Of a DNA stretch of 41,739 nt, positions 1 through 8,549 are shown piece by piece. The position numbers were made by a program, and so were the translations under genes. The stretch's first letter is position 1. Every line of letters starts with the position of its first letter. Under the pieces are notes generated by a model. That model did not search any database. It was not told where the DNA came from and saw only the letters and a program-made list of their open reading frames with translations. This DNA is from Cytophagales bacterium (GTDB lineage: Bacteria > Bacteroidota > Bacteroidia > Cytophagales > Thermoflexibacteraceae), in NCBI GenBank assembly GCA_013297565.1, contig JAAFHK010000002.1, positions 1 through 41,739 of the forward strand. Direction: 5' to 3'.

Positions 1-1760
1 TAACTTTTCAGTTTGCAGCACCTTTTTTTGATAATCCACAAGAAACCGAATACAGTTATCTGCTCGAAGGTTTTGATGAACATTGGTCAGAATGGACAAA
101 AGAAACCAAAAAAGAATATACCAATCTACCTGCGGAAAGATTTATTTTTCGGGTAGAGGCTTTGAGTATTTATAAAAAAGAAAGTTTTGAAGCTACTTAT
201 GAGTTTTTTATCAACCCGCCTTGGTATCAAACCTCTTGGGCTTACGGTTTTTATGTATTGGTGGCTGGTTTTTTGGTTTGGGTGGCTATCAAACTGAATA
301 CTTCACGTTTGGAACGAGAAAAAGAAAATTTGGAAAAGCTCATTCTTGCTCGAACGGCGGAGGTTGTGCAGAAAAGTGAGGAAGTTTTACAAAAAAATGC
401 CGAAGTTGTCCAAAAAAATGAAGAATTGGAAGAACAAAAGCAGGCATTAGAAGTGCAAAAACAGGAAATTCAAAGTGCTTACAAAGATATTGAAACCATT
501 AGCGAAATTGGTCAGAAAATTACAGCTACTTTGGATTTTGGGCAACTTGTTGAAAAACTATATCTACATATCAACAGTTTGATCGAAGCGCCTGTTTTTG
601 GGGTGGGTACTATCAACAAGGATTTGAATCGCATTGAGTTTCGTGATTTTATGGACAGTGGCGAAAAACACGCCTTTGTGTATGAGTCATTAGATGATTC
701 CAATAAATTTTCGGTGTGGTGTATCAAGAATAAGGAAGCAGTCGTAATTAATGATATAGCAAGTGATTATCGAAAATATTTGAATGTAGAAAACTACACC
801 GTTGGCGAGGGTTATCCGCAATCTTTGATTTATTTGCCTTTGTTGATCGAAAACGAAGCCATTGGAGCAATTACGGTACAAAGTGTTACAAAAAATGCCT
901 ACGAAGCCTTTGATTTGACGATTCTACAAACTTTAGCGTCCTATGTAGCCATTGCTTTGGAAAATGCTAATTCTTATGAACTCATCAAAGAATCGAACCG
1001 TCAAATTACGGACAGCATTCGGTACGCCCGAACGATCCAAAAAGCCATTCTGCCAAGTAGTAGCGAGTTGAAAAATGCTTTTGGGGAATTTTTTGTGATT
1101 TTCCGTCCAAAAGACATTGTTTCAGGAGATTTTTATTGGTTTGCGCACCCCGCACCCAACAAAATATTGATTTCGGTTATTGATTGTACAGGGCATGGCG
1201 TTCCTGGGGCGTTTATGTCCGTAATTGGTTCGGATATTTTGACCGAATTGGTCAGTGTCGAAAAAATACATTCTCCAAATTTGCTTTTAGAAGCCCTAAA
1301 CCAAAAAGTTCGCGAAGTTTTGCGACAAGCCGAACGCAGCAACGATGACGGTATGGACGCTTCTATGTGCCTTGTGGAAGATATGAACCGTGAAGTAAAG
1401 GTTTCGTTTTCAGGAGCAAAAAGACCGCTTTATTATTATTCGCGCAAGGATCGCAGATTGCAGGAAATTAAAGGTGACAATAAATCTATAGGCGGAAATC
1501 AGCGCAAAGAACGCAATTTTACCTTGAAAACACTCTATTTGAGAGAAGACGACCGTTTGTATTTGTTTAGTGATGGTTTGGTAGATCAAGCGGGGCGTGA
1601 TAAAATCACTTTTGGAAGTCCGCAACTGAAGCAAATTTTGGAAGAAACAGCCTCAATTTCGATGGAAAACCAAAAAGAAGCCCTTAAACAAAGGCTTAAT
1701 CACTACCTCGAAAATACTCTCCAACGCGATGATATTACGATTTTGGGAGTGAAATTATAA
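1..1760 (+). CDS. Sensor protein with Y_Y_Y, GAF and SpoIIE-type PP2C phosphatase domains (5' truncated by window)
   Basis: The reading frame is open from base 3, so an apparent TTG start at 162 is internal and the gene begins outside the window. About 585 residues are visible. In order: the end of a Y_Y_Y domain (EYSYLLEGFDEHWSEW, then YTNLPA), one membrane helix at about residues 79-98 (WAYGFYVLVAGFLVWVAIKL), a charged coiled coil, a GAF domain from about 175 to 320, and a SpoIIE/PP2C phosphatase from about 350. The phosphatase has SGDFYWF, DCTGHGVPGAFMS, NDDGMD, SDGLVDQ and QRDDITILG, which carry the metal-binding aspartates, so it should be active. By analogy with the full-length paralogue at 9869-13825, the missing part is probably a secreted beta-propeller. 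Likely role: an inner-membrane sensor that dephosphorylates a cytoplasmic protein. The substrate is unknown. Confidence 0.9.
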   Translation, partial: TFQFAAPFFDNPQETEYSYLLEGFDEHWSEWTKETKKEYTNLPAERFIFRVEALSIYKKESFEATYEFFINPPWYQTSWAYGFYVLVAGFLVWVAIKLNTSRLEREKENLEKLILARTAEVVQKSEEVLQKNAEVVQKNEELEEQKQALEVQKQEIQSAYKDIETISEIGQKITATLDFGQLVEKLYLHINSLIEAPVFGVGTINKDLNRIEFRDFMDSGEKHAFVYESLDDSNKFSVWCIKNKEAVVINDIASDYRKYLNVENYTVGEGYPQSLIYLPLLIENEAIGAITVQSVTKNAYEAFDLTILQTLASYVAIALENANSYELIKESNRQITDSIRYARTIQKAILPSSSELKNAFGEFFVIFRPKDIVSGDFYWFAHPAPNKILISVIDCTGHGVPGAFMSVIGSDILTELVSVEKIHSPNLLLEALNQKVREVLRQAERSNDDGMDASMCLVEDMNREVKVSFSGAKRPLYYYSRKDRRLQEIKGDNKSIGGNQRKERNFTLKTLYLREDDRLYLFSDGLVDQAGRDKITFGSPQLKQILEETASISMENQKEALKQRLNHYLENTLQRDDITILGVKL

Positions 1761-1805
1761 AAAAATTTGTAAGCTAATGATTGGTTTTTACAAATTTGCA
1801 ATATC

Positions 1806-1842
1806 AAAACCCTGCAAGGTTTTTAAAACCTTACAGGGTTTT
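1806..1842. terminator. Bidirectional hairpin terminator between convergent genes
   Basis: Two 18-base arms (1806-1823 and 1825-1842) pair with a single mismatch around a one-base centre. The arms end in A/T runs on both sides. It sits between the end of the SpoIIE gene (1760) and the end of the minus-strand GCS2-CBS gene (1858), so it can serve both. The core AACCCTGCAAGGTTTT type is also seen as a scattered intergenic palindrome in Bacteroidota. Confidence 0.75.
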
Positions 1843-1857
1843 AGGTTAAAAAAAAAT

Positions 1858-3795
1858 TTACTTTCGTTTTTTACTTTCTTTGCGTTTTTGCAAATGTTTC
1901 AAAAGGCTTGAGGTAATATTCAAGAAATTGGCTTCAGTAATAATCCCAACCAAATGCCCTTTATTGACTACGGGCAGACAACCGATTTTATTATCGATCA
2001 TGATTTTCATGGCTTCATTTACACTTGCCTGCGGCGAGATCGTAAAAGGATTATGAATCATCAACTCCTCTATGTTTTGGTCTTTTCGGTGCGTATTTCG
2101 GTATTTTTGAACAAAATAACGCAAAAGGGTTCGAGAGGAAATCAAGCCTATGAGTTCGCTTTTGTCGTTTTCGACAGGAATATAACGGATTTTGTGCCAA
2201 TCCATAATGTCGGCACTTAGTTCTGGAATGTCAGATTTTTTGACCGTAAAAAGGTCGGTAGTCATAAATTCCTCCACCAACAGCGAATCCAAACCGTAAT
2301 CGGCAATGTCATGGATCGATGCCAAATCCCATTCATTGACAGGAATATTTTTTTCTTGATTGTTCATAATAGCTGAAGTTATGGCGATATTTACCTCATC
2401 GCGCGTGGTTTGTTTGATCAGGCTTGAGTGAGAATTTAAAATCCAGCGAGAACCCGTATTGCCGCTTTCGTTGCGTTCTTCTATGATTCGTATGTATTTA
2501 TCAATATCCGCCTTATCAATATTGGCACGCTTCAAACCCTCAATAGCCAGTGGGATCAGCTCCTTGCGAATCAATTCAGTATCGTTGATTTTCTTGCCGT
2601 TTGTCCAAACATATTTCGCCCCAAGACCTGCGCGCGCCGCAATAAAGAAGTTCGATTTGGCATCATCAAAATCCATTACTTTCGTAATATCTTTATATTC
2701 GGTTTCCAAACCGTTCATCAAACCAAACCAAAAAGCGGAATTAGCCACTTCATCAACCACGCTGGGTCCTGCTGGCAAAACCCTGTTTTCAATGCGTAAA
2801 TGCGGTTTTCCATTCGGACTGATTCCATAACAAGGTCTGTTCCAACGATACACCGTAGAATTATGAATATTCAAAGCACGCAAACGCGGAGTAATACCTT
2901 TGGCAATATTATCAAAAACATCTTCGTCAATATCTGCCATAAACATGACGCTAAAGCGAACAATATCTTCTTTGTAAAGGTCTGTAATTGAACCACTTAG
3001 CCATTTGCTCCCAAAAGTTACCCGCGGACTGCGTTCCCGCAAATGCTCTGAAGCAAAGCGCGTATCAATCGACTGGCGGAAAAGTGCAATTCGGGTTTCA
3101 TTCCAAAGGCGTTTCCCAAAAAGCAAAGGCGAATTAGTCCCAAGCGCCATCACAGGGGCGGCAATAGCTTGAGCAATATTATATTTTGAAACAAATTCTT
3201 CGGGTTTGATCTGCAAATGTACCTGAAAACTCGTATTACAAGCCTCTATCAAAGCCGAATCGACCTTTACGTTCAGTTCGTCTTGTCCTTCCAAACGTAC
3301 TTCATAATATTCACCGCGCAAAGTATTAATGGCTTCGATCAGCGAAAAATAGCGTGGTACGGGTGTAAGATTCTCGATGGTAATATCGGATTTGCGGATT
3401 GTAGGCAAAATGCCCGTTAGAATTGGATAAACATCGATTTCTTTGGCTGTTCGGCGCAAATCATCAACCATTCGACAGATATTTTCTTCCATTTGGGACA
3501 AACAATTTCCCTTGAAAGGCAAAGGATCGAGATTGGCTTCGATATTGAACCTTGCCAATTCGGTGGTAAAACTCGGATTATTGAGTTTTTCCAAAATCTG
3601 CAAATTCGTAGGTGAAGGTTTGCCGTGTGCATCTACCAAACACATTTCCTGCTCCGCCCCAATGTGAATTTCATCGGTTTCGAACCAACCGTCTATAAGC
3701 ATACGATTGAGCGCCTGAACATCGGTGAGCAGGTGTTTGGTAAAAGTATTTAGATCGGTTTCTGTTTTGGCTAAGCGAACTCTTAAATCTCCCAT
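1858..3795 (-). CDS. GCS2-family (glutamate-cysteine ligase-like) protein fused to a CBS domain pair
   Basis: A 645-residue cytoplasmic protein. Residues about 1-450 match the carboxylate-amine ligase (GCS2) fold, with the IGAEQEMCLVD strand near the N-terminus, NIEANLDPLPF, and an active-site-like stretch FQVHLQ. Residues about 507-630 form two CBS motifs (VEEFMTTDLFTV..., then IEELMIHNPFTI...), followed by a basic tail. CBS pairs usually bind adenine nucleotides, so the ligase-like part may be energy regulated. The product is uncertain: the family makes gamma-glutamyl-cysteine and related amides, and no glutathione synthetase gene is next to it. I place the start at ATG 3795, because the longer frame begins with a TTG at 3870 that lies inside the predicted -7 promoter box. 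Confidence 0.82.
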   Translation of the reverse strand: MGDLRVRLAKTETDLNTFTKHLLTDVQALNRMLIDGWFETDEIHIGAEQEMCLVDAHGKPSPTNLQILEKLNNPSFTTELARFNIEANLDPLPFKGNCLSQMEENICRMVDDLRRTAKEIDVYPILTGILPTIRKSDITIENLTPVPRYFSLIEAINTLRGEYYEVRLEGQDELNVKVDSALIEACNTSFQVHLQIKPEEFVSKYNIAQAIAAPVMALGTNSPLLFGKRLWNETRIALFRQSIDTRFASEHLRERSPRVTFGSKWLSGSITDLYKEDIVRFSVMFMADIDEDVFDNIAKGITPRLRALNIHNSTVYRWNRPCYGISPNGKPHLRIENRVLPAGPSVVDEVANSAFWFGLMNGLETEYKDITKVMDFDDAKSNFFIAARAGLGAKYVWTNGKKINDTELIRKELIPLAIEGLKRANIDKADIDKYIRIIEERNESGNTGSRWILNSHSSLIKQTTRDEVNIAITSAIMNNQEKNIPVNEWDLASIHDIADYGLDSLLVEEFMTTDLFTVKKSDIPELSADIMDWHKIRYIPVENDKSELIGLISSRTLLRYFVQKYRNTHRKDQNIEELMIHNPFTISPQASVNEAMKIMIDNKIGCLPVVNKGHLVGIITEANFLNITSSLLKHLQKRKESKKRK

Positions 3796-3867
3796 AGTGA
3801 AGTTATTTTTTGTAAAAAAAAGAAAAATCTGCCCAAAAAGCATACGCATTACACGGTCTTTCAACCT

Positions 3868-3900
3868 CAAAGTTATTTAAAAATATGAGAATATGTCAAA
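3868..3900 (-). promoter_or_regulatory. Bacteroidota-type promoter for the GCS2-CBS gene
   Basis: On the minus strand TTTG is followed by 21 bases and then TAACTTTG (plus-strand 3868-3875), an exact fit to TAnnTTTG. It lies 73 bases upstream of ATG 3795. This sets the start of the gene, since the next upstream candidate start codon overlaps the -7 box. Confidence 0.6.
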
Positions 3901-3959
3901 AAAAATGAAACATTTGCGGAGGTTTTTCTTTATTATAGCGCCCACTATTTGAGAACAAT

Positions 3960-5204
3960 ATGCCTAATAAAACCTTGATCGGACCCTTTAACCAAATCCT
4001 GACTTTGGCAAATTTGCCTCTAAAAGGCGCTTTGCGCGACCAACAACTCGAAGTTGTCAATACGGGCGGTGTGATTGTGGGAAACGGAAAAATCCTCAAA
4101 GTGGGCTATTATGCCCTACTCGAAACCGAAGCCCTGCGGAACGGCTACGAATTTCAACGCCTCAATCACCCTGCGGTGCTTTTGCCTGCATTTGTTGATG
4201 CACACACGCATCTTTGTTTTGGTGGAAACCGATCAAGGGATTATGCTCTGCGGATTGCGGGGGCAAGTTATGAGGAAATATTGCAAGCAGGCGGAGGAAT
4301 CCATGATTCGGTCTTGAAAACACGCCAAGCAAGCCAAAAAGAACTGGTCGAATCGCTTAGCTTGCGTGCTCACCAAGTTTTGAGCAGGGGAGTTACGACC
4401 TGCGAAGTAAAAACAGGCTACGGACTCGACTTGCCCAACGAACTAAAAATGCTCAAGGCGATTCGGGAAGTTGCCCAGCACGATGCCCTCGAACTTGTAC
4501 CTACTTGTCTTTCGGCACATATTTGTCCCAAAGAATTTACTGATTCTTCGGAGTATTTAACTTTCATTATTCATGAAATCTTACCTGTCCTCAAAGCCGA
4601 ACATTGGACAAATCGCGTGGATATTTTTGTAGATAAAAATGCTTTTTCGGTCGAATTGGCTCGCCCTTTTTTGCAAAATGCCCAAGAAATGGGTTTTGAC
4701 CTGACAATTCATGCTGATCAGTTTAGTACAGGAGGAAGCCGTTTGGCGGTCGAGCTGGGTGCGCGCAGCGCCGACCATTTGGAAGCAAGCACAGAAACAG
4801 AAATCAAACTTTTGGCAAAAAGTAATACCGTTGCGATGGTTCTTCCAGGGGCATCTTTGGGCTTGGGAATTGACTTTGCCCCTGCGCGCCAGCTTCTCGA
4901 TGTGGGTGCAAATCTTGCCATTGCCAGTGATTGGAATCCGGGTTCTGCCCCTATGGGCGATCTGCTCACCCAAGCCGCTTTATTGGGTGTCTATCAAAAA
5001 CTTACCAACGCTGAAACTTTAGCCGCTATCACTTTCCGCGCCGCCCATGCTTTGGGAATGAACGACAGGGGCGTGATCGGCGAGGACAAATATGCCGATT
5101 TGGTGGCTTTTCCACTTACCGATTATAGAGAAATATTGTATTATCAAGGCAGTATCCGCCCCTCGAAAGTTTGGAAAAAAGGGAAAGAGGTGTTTAGTGT
5201 ATAA
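3960..5204 (+). CDS. hutI: Imidazolonepropionase
   Basis: A 414-residue amidohydrolase, the normal length for HutI. It hydrolyses 4-imidazolone-5-propanoate to N-formimino-L-glutamate, the third step of histidine breakdown, in the cytoplasm. Visible hallmarks are the metal-binding HxH in FVDAHTHLCFGG (H82, H84), the family signature RDYALRIAGASYEEI, the substrate-loop region VKTGYGLD, H187, IHADQF (H251), SADHLE (H273) and ASDWNPGSAP (D324). The neighbours are not hut genes, so hutH and hutU must be elsewhere or absent. It diverges from the GCS2-CBS gene with a 164-base gap. I see no good TAnnTTTG promoter in that gap on the plus strand. Confidence 0.95.
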   Translation: MPNKTLIGPFNQILTLANLPLKGALRDQQLEVVNTGGVIVGNGKILKVGYYALLETEALRNGYEFQRLNHPAVLLPAFVDAHTHLCFGGNRSRDYALRIAGASYEEILQAGGGIHDSVLKTRQASQKELVESLSLRAHQVLSRGVTTCEVKTGYGLDLPNELKMLKAIREVAQHDALELVPTCLSAHICPKEFTDSSEYLTFIIHEILPVLKAEHWTNRVDIFVDKNAFSVELARPFLQNAQEMGFDLTIHADQFSTGGSRLAVELGARSADHLEASTETEIKLLAKSNTVAMVLPGASLGLGIDFAPARQLLDVGANLAIASDWNPGSAPMGDLLTQAALLGVYQKLTNAETLAAITFRAAHALGMNDRGVIGEDKYADLVAFPLTDYREILYYQGSIRPSKVWKKGKEVFSV

Positions 5205-5321
5205 AAGAATTTGCTTGTTACGAATTGAGACCGTTTTTCTATTTTTACTGCTTGTGTAAAAAATTATTCCTACAAAATAACATGAAATTCAGGTTTCAAA
5301 CTAATTTTGATCTCTTTCCGT

Positions 5322-5360
5322 TGCTTTTTGCACTCTTTTTGTATTAACTTTCGTGCTACA
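5322..5360 (+). promoter_or_regulatory. Possible promoter for the SpoIIE phosphatase gene at 5420
   Basis: TTG at 5322 is followed about 21 bases later by TAACTTTC, one base off TAnnTTTG. An exact TAATTTTG also occurs at 5302-5309 but without a TTTG at the right distance. The 215-base gap between hutI and 5420 holds nothing else that I can recognise. Confidence 0.25.
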
Positions 5361-5419
5361 GCGTTCAAAGCCTGTAAGTGTTTTTGTTTGAATCGAAATG
5401 AGTCCAAAAATTTCCATAG

Positions 5420-7600
5420 ATGAAGAAGCTCTTTTTGCTCTTTTTTTCTCTCTTATGTTGCCTTTCTCTTTTTGCTCAAAAAAATACAAAAGGAACAGGA
5501 ATCGTCATTGATGACGAAGGGCGAGGCATAGACAATGTAAAAGTAACGATTGACGATTTTTCGGTAGTTACTGATATTCATGGGCGTTTTACGCACCCAC
5601 AGGGCGGTTTTGCGAACAAACCTACCAATGTGGCGGCTATCAAGCAAGGCTATAAATTCCGTTTTTGGCTTTTTGACCAAGGCGAAGTCCAAATAGTCAT
5701 GCAACCCCCGATCTTGCTTTTGGAAGGGCAGGTTACGGACGAGCGCCTGCGCCCAATCCAAGAGGTGCGTGTGGAAGTGGTAGGTTCAGGGGTTTCTGCG
5801 GTTTATACCAACAAAGAAGGCAATTTTATTATCAAACTCCCTTATACGGTCAGAATTACGCCAAACACCAAATTTGCTGTAGATGGTTACGAAATTACGG
5901 CTGAAGATTTTTCGTACAGCGCTTCAGGAAATAAAAATTATGTAGCCGTCAGGCGTTTGACAGGTCAAAAATTATACGTTTATAAACCTACCAAAATCGA
6001 AAACCGCCGCCCAATCAAAGGTGTCAAAGTATTTTATGATGGAAAAACGACCACTCTCGAAAAAGAATTGAAACTCGAAATCAAAGCCCCAAACAATCCC
6101 AACGATCCTTTGCTCATAACCGATCCGCAAGTGCTTTCGGCAGAAAAAGCGGCTGAAAACTATATCGAAATATTTATAGAACGCCAAAATGACGGAAAAA
6201 ATGCCAGTGATTCGGCTGGAGTATCCAAAAATATTATCAAAGGAAGTTTGGAAGATTACCAAAGCCAATTCGACAATTTGATTGTTGATATTAAATTCAA
6301 CAACATGAGGGCTGTTAGCAACAAGGTCGAACAGTTAGCGAAGCAAATCAAAACGGAAAATATGGATTCGATCAAGCGGGAAGGTCTGCAAAAATACCTC
6401 GAACATCTCGAATTGATCTTTATCAATATGGCAACCGAAAACGAAGAAGCCTTAGAAAAAACCAAAGCAACCATTCAGAACATCAAATACAGCGTTTATC
6501 AGAAAGATTCCCTATTGGTTTTGGAGCAAGAAAAACTCAAACAAGCCGAAAAGGAAAAAGCCGCCATTGAAGCTGAATTTCAAAGAGATTTATTGATCGG
6601 GGGCGTAATTGTGTTACTTTTGGCACTCCTGGCGTTTGGTGCGATCCAAGTAGCCAAACGAATCCGCAAACAACGCAACGATCTCCAAAATATGAACGAA
6701 CAACTCGAACACACCTCTGCGGAACTCCTCGAAAAAGTAGTGCAGGTTCGAGAGCAAAATATCAAGATGCAGGCACAATCTCAAGAGTTGCAACAGTTGA
6801 ACGGAGAAATTTCGCAGCAAAACCAAAAAATCACCGACAGCATTCGCTACGCCTTGACGATCCAAACGGCGATCTTACCTGCGGGTGAAATGATGAAAAC
6901 GCATTTGAACGACTTTTTTGTTACCTATCGTTCCAAAGACATTGTTTCGGGTGATTTTTATTGGTTTTCAAATATTCATGAAACAGGCGAAAAGATGATT
7001 GTTTCGGTCTTGGACTGCACAGGACATGGCGTTTCAGGGGCATTTATGAGCATGATCGGCAATACTTTATTGAATGAAATTGTCAATCAAAAAGATATTA
7101 TCCAACCTGACGAAATTCTTCGCCAGCTTGATGTGGGCGTTCGAACCGCCCTCAAACAAGAGCAACGAATCAATGATGACGGCATGGACGTTTGTCTTTG
7201 TTTGTTAGAAAAAATAGACGATCACCAAAAAACAAAAATTACTTTTGCAGGAGCAAAAAGACCACTTTATTATGCGGAAATGCCTGAAAAAAGAGTCGAT
7301 ATCTTAAAAGGTGCGCCCAAATCCGTAGGGGGAGGCAAGATCAACAAACGCCAAACTTTCAGTTCGCAGGAACTCATTTTGGATAAAGGAGATGCCATTT
7401 ATTTGTGTTCGGACGGTTTTATTGACCAAAATAGCGAATCACAAGAACGTTTGGGGACTGAACGGTTTAAAGCCTTGGTGTCGGATATTGCTCACAAAAG
7501 TATGCTCGAACAAAAAGAAATTTTTGAGAAAACGCTTGACAAACATCAAGGCAAGGCAGAACAGCGTGATGATATCCTCTTGATCGGGATTCGGTTGTAA
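5420..7600 (+). CDS. Membrane SpoIIE-type PP2C phosphatase with carboxypeptidase-like regulatory domains
   Basis: 726 residues. A signal peptide (1-19, ending LSLFAQ) leads into repeated carboxypeptidase-regulatory-like beta-sandwich units at about 25-95 and 98-180 (GIVIDDEGRGIDNVKVTI; GQVTDERLRPIQEVRVEV) and a partial third near 200. A helical region, one membrane helix (391-412) and a long coiled coil follow. The C-terminal phosphatase has SGDFYW (510-515), DCTGHG (532-537), NDDGMD, SDGFIDQ and EQRDDILLIG. All acidic metal ligands are present. Unlike the three other SpoIIE proteins here it has no GAF domain. The periplasmic part may sense an extracytoplasmic ligand or envelope stress; that is inference. 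No kinase or STAS-domain partner lies nearby. Confidence 0.88.
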   Translation: MKKLFLLFFSLLCCLSLFAQKNTKGTGIVIDDEGRGIDNVKVTIDDFSVVTDIHGRFTHPQGGFANKPTNVAAIKQGYKFRFWLFDQGEVQIVMQPPILLLEGQVTDERLRPIQEVRVEVVGSGVSAVYTNKEGNFIIKLPYTVRITPNTKFAVDGYEITAEDFSYSASGNKNYVAVRRLTGQKLYVYKPTKIENRRPIKGVKVFYDGKTTTLEKELKLEIKAPNNPNDPLLITDPQVLSAEKAAENYIEIFIERQNDGKNASDSAGVSKNIIKGSLEDYQSQFDNLIVDIKFNNMRAVSNKVEQLAKQIKTENMDSIKREGLQKYLEHLELIFINMATENEEALEKTKATIQNIKYSVYQKDSLLVLEQEKLKQAEKEKAAIEAEFQRDLLIGGVIVLLLALLAFGAIQVAKRIRKQRNDLQNMNEQLEHTSAELLEKVVQVREQNIKMQAQSQELQQLNGEISQQNQKITDSIRYALTIQTAILPAGEMMKTHLNDFFVTYRSKDIVSGDFYWFSNIHETGEKMIVSVLDCTGHGVSGAFMSMIGNTLLNEIVNQKDIIQPDEILRQLDVGVRTALKQEQRINDDGMDVCLCLLEKIDDHQKTKITFAGAKRPLYYAEMPEKRVDILKGAPKSVGGGKINKRQTFSSQELILDKGDAIYLCSDGFIDQNSESQERLGTERFKALVSDIAHKSMLEQKEIFEKTLDKHQGKAEQRDDILLIGIRL

Positions 7601-7633
7601 GTAGATTTTACCAAAAATTTTATTTTTTAAAAC

Positions 7634-7675
7634 AAAAAATGCTAAATTGGGGCAATTCCCAAATTAGCATTTTTT
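7634..7675. terminator. Strong hairpin terminator after the SpoIIE phosphatase gene
   Basis: Arms 7634-7651 and 7658-7675 are 18 bases each, with a six-base loop and one mismatch. They begin with an A run and end with a T run. The hairpin lies between the stop at 7600 and the DUF58 start at 7681, so the downstream gene starts just 5 bases after the stem. Confidence 0.8.
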
Positions 7676-7680
7676 ATTTT

Positions 7681-8541
7681 ATGTCTTTTCTTGAACCCCA
7701 TTTTTTGGCTTCGGTGGTCGATCTGAACTTGTTGGCTCGCAAAATTGTCCGTAACGTTTGGACAGGGGTACAAAGGAGTAAGCGCAACGGATCGGAAATC
7801 GAATTTAGCCAATACAGAACTTACCAATCGGGTGATGACCTACGGCACTTGGATTGGAAACTTTTTGCTCGCACCGACCGACTGCACATTCGCCAGTCTG
7901 AAACCCAAACCGCTACGGCAATCCAAATTTGGCTCGATGCTACGGCTTCCATGCGACACCAAGATGGCGTTTGGCAAAAATTCGATTATGCCCGCAAATT
8001 AGCCGCTTGTTTGGCATATTTGGCGCTGGTTCAGAAGGACATTTTTTCTGTTCAAATCCTTCATAATGAGCAAGTTATTAGTTTTCCTTTTGGCAAAAAA
8101 CTTTCCGATTTTAACCGTTTGATCGAAGTTTTAGAAAAAATAGAACCACAAGGAAAAATGCCTTTTTTGCTCGAAAACCAAATACAAAGATCGCAATACG
8201 GCACACATGAAATTAATATTTTGCTTACGGACGGCTATGCTCAAAATCAAGAACTCGAAAATTTATTAAATTTGCTTTCCCACCCGCGAAAAGAATTGCA
8301 TTTTTGGCAAATTTTAGGAAAAAATGAAATTGAATGTGATTTTGGAAACGGAGTAGTGCTGGAAGACTGGGAAACAGGTGAAAAAGTGCGTTTGGACAGC
8401 CAAATGGCGAAAGAAAATTACCTTTTGGAACAAAAGAAATGGCAAACCGAATTGGAAAATCGATGGGACATGGATTTTCGGGTTTTAAGCCTCCAAACGC
8501 CTTTTGAGGAATGTTTGAAGCGATATTTGATACCAAAATAA
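7681..8541 (+). CDS. DUF58 domain protein
   Basis: 286 residues. It carries the DUF58 core FSQYRTYQSGDDLRHLDWK, then ARTDRLHIRQ, followed by a VWA-like Rossmann region starting with IWLDATASM. The serine pattern DxTxS there is a degenerate MIDAS motif. DUF58 proteins are usually encoded with MoxR ATPases and VWA proteins, but no moxR is adjacent, so this is an orphan copy. The start is ATG 7681; an in-frame ATG at 7639 lies inside the terminator hairpin and is unlikely to be used. The function is unknown beyond a probable chaperone or assembly role known for MoxR-linked members. Confidence 0.85.
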   Translation: MSFLEPHFLASVVDLNLLARKIVRNVWTGVQRSKRNGSEIEFSQYRTYQSGDDLRHLDWKLFARTDRLHIRQSETQTATAIQIWLDATASMRHQDGVWQKFDYARKLAACLAYLALVQKDIFSVQILHNEQVISFPFGKKLSDFNRLIEVLEKIEPQGKMPFLLENQIQRSQYGTHEINILLTDGYAQNQELENLLNLLSHPRKELHFWQILGKNEIECDFGNGVVLEDWETGEKVRLDSQMAKENYLLEQKKWQTELENRWDMDFRVLSLQTPFEECLKRYLIPK

Positions 8542-8549
8542 TACAATTT

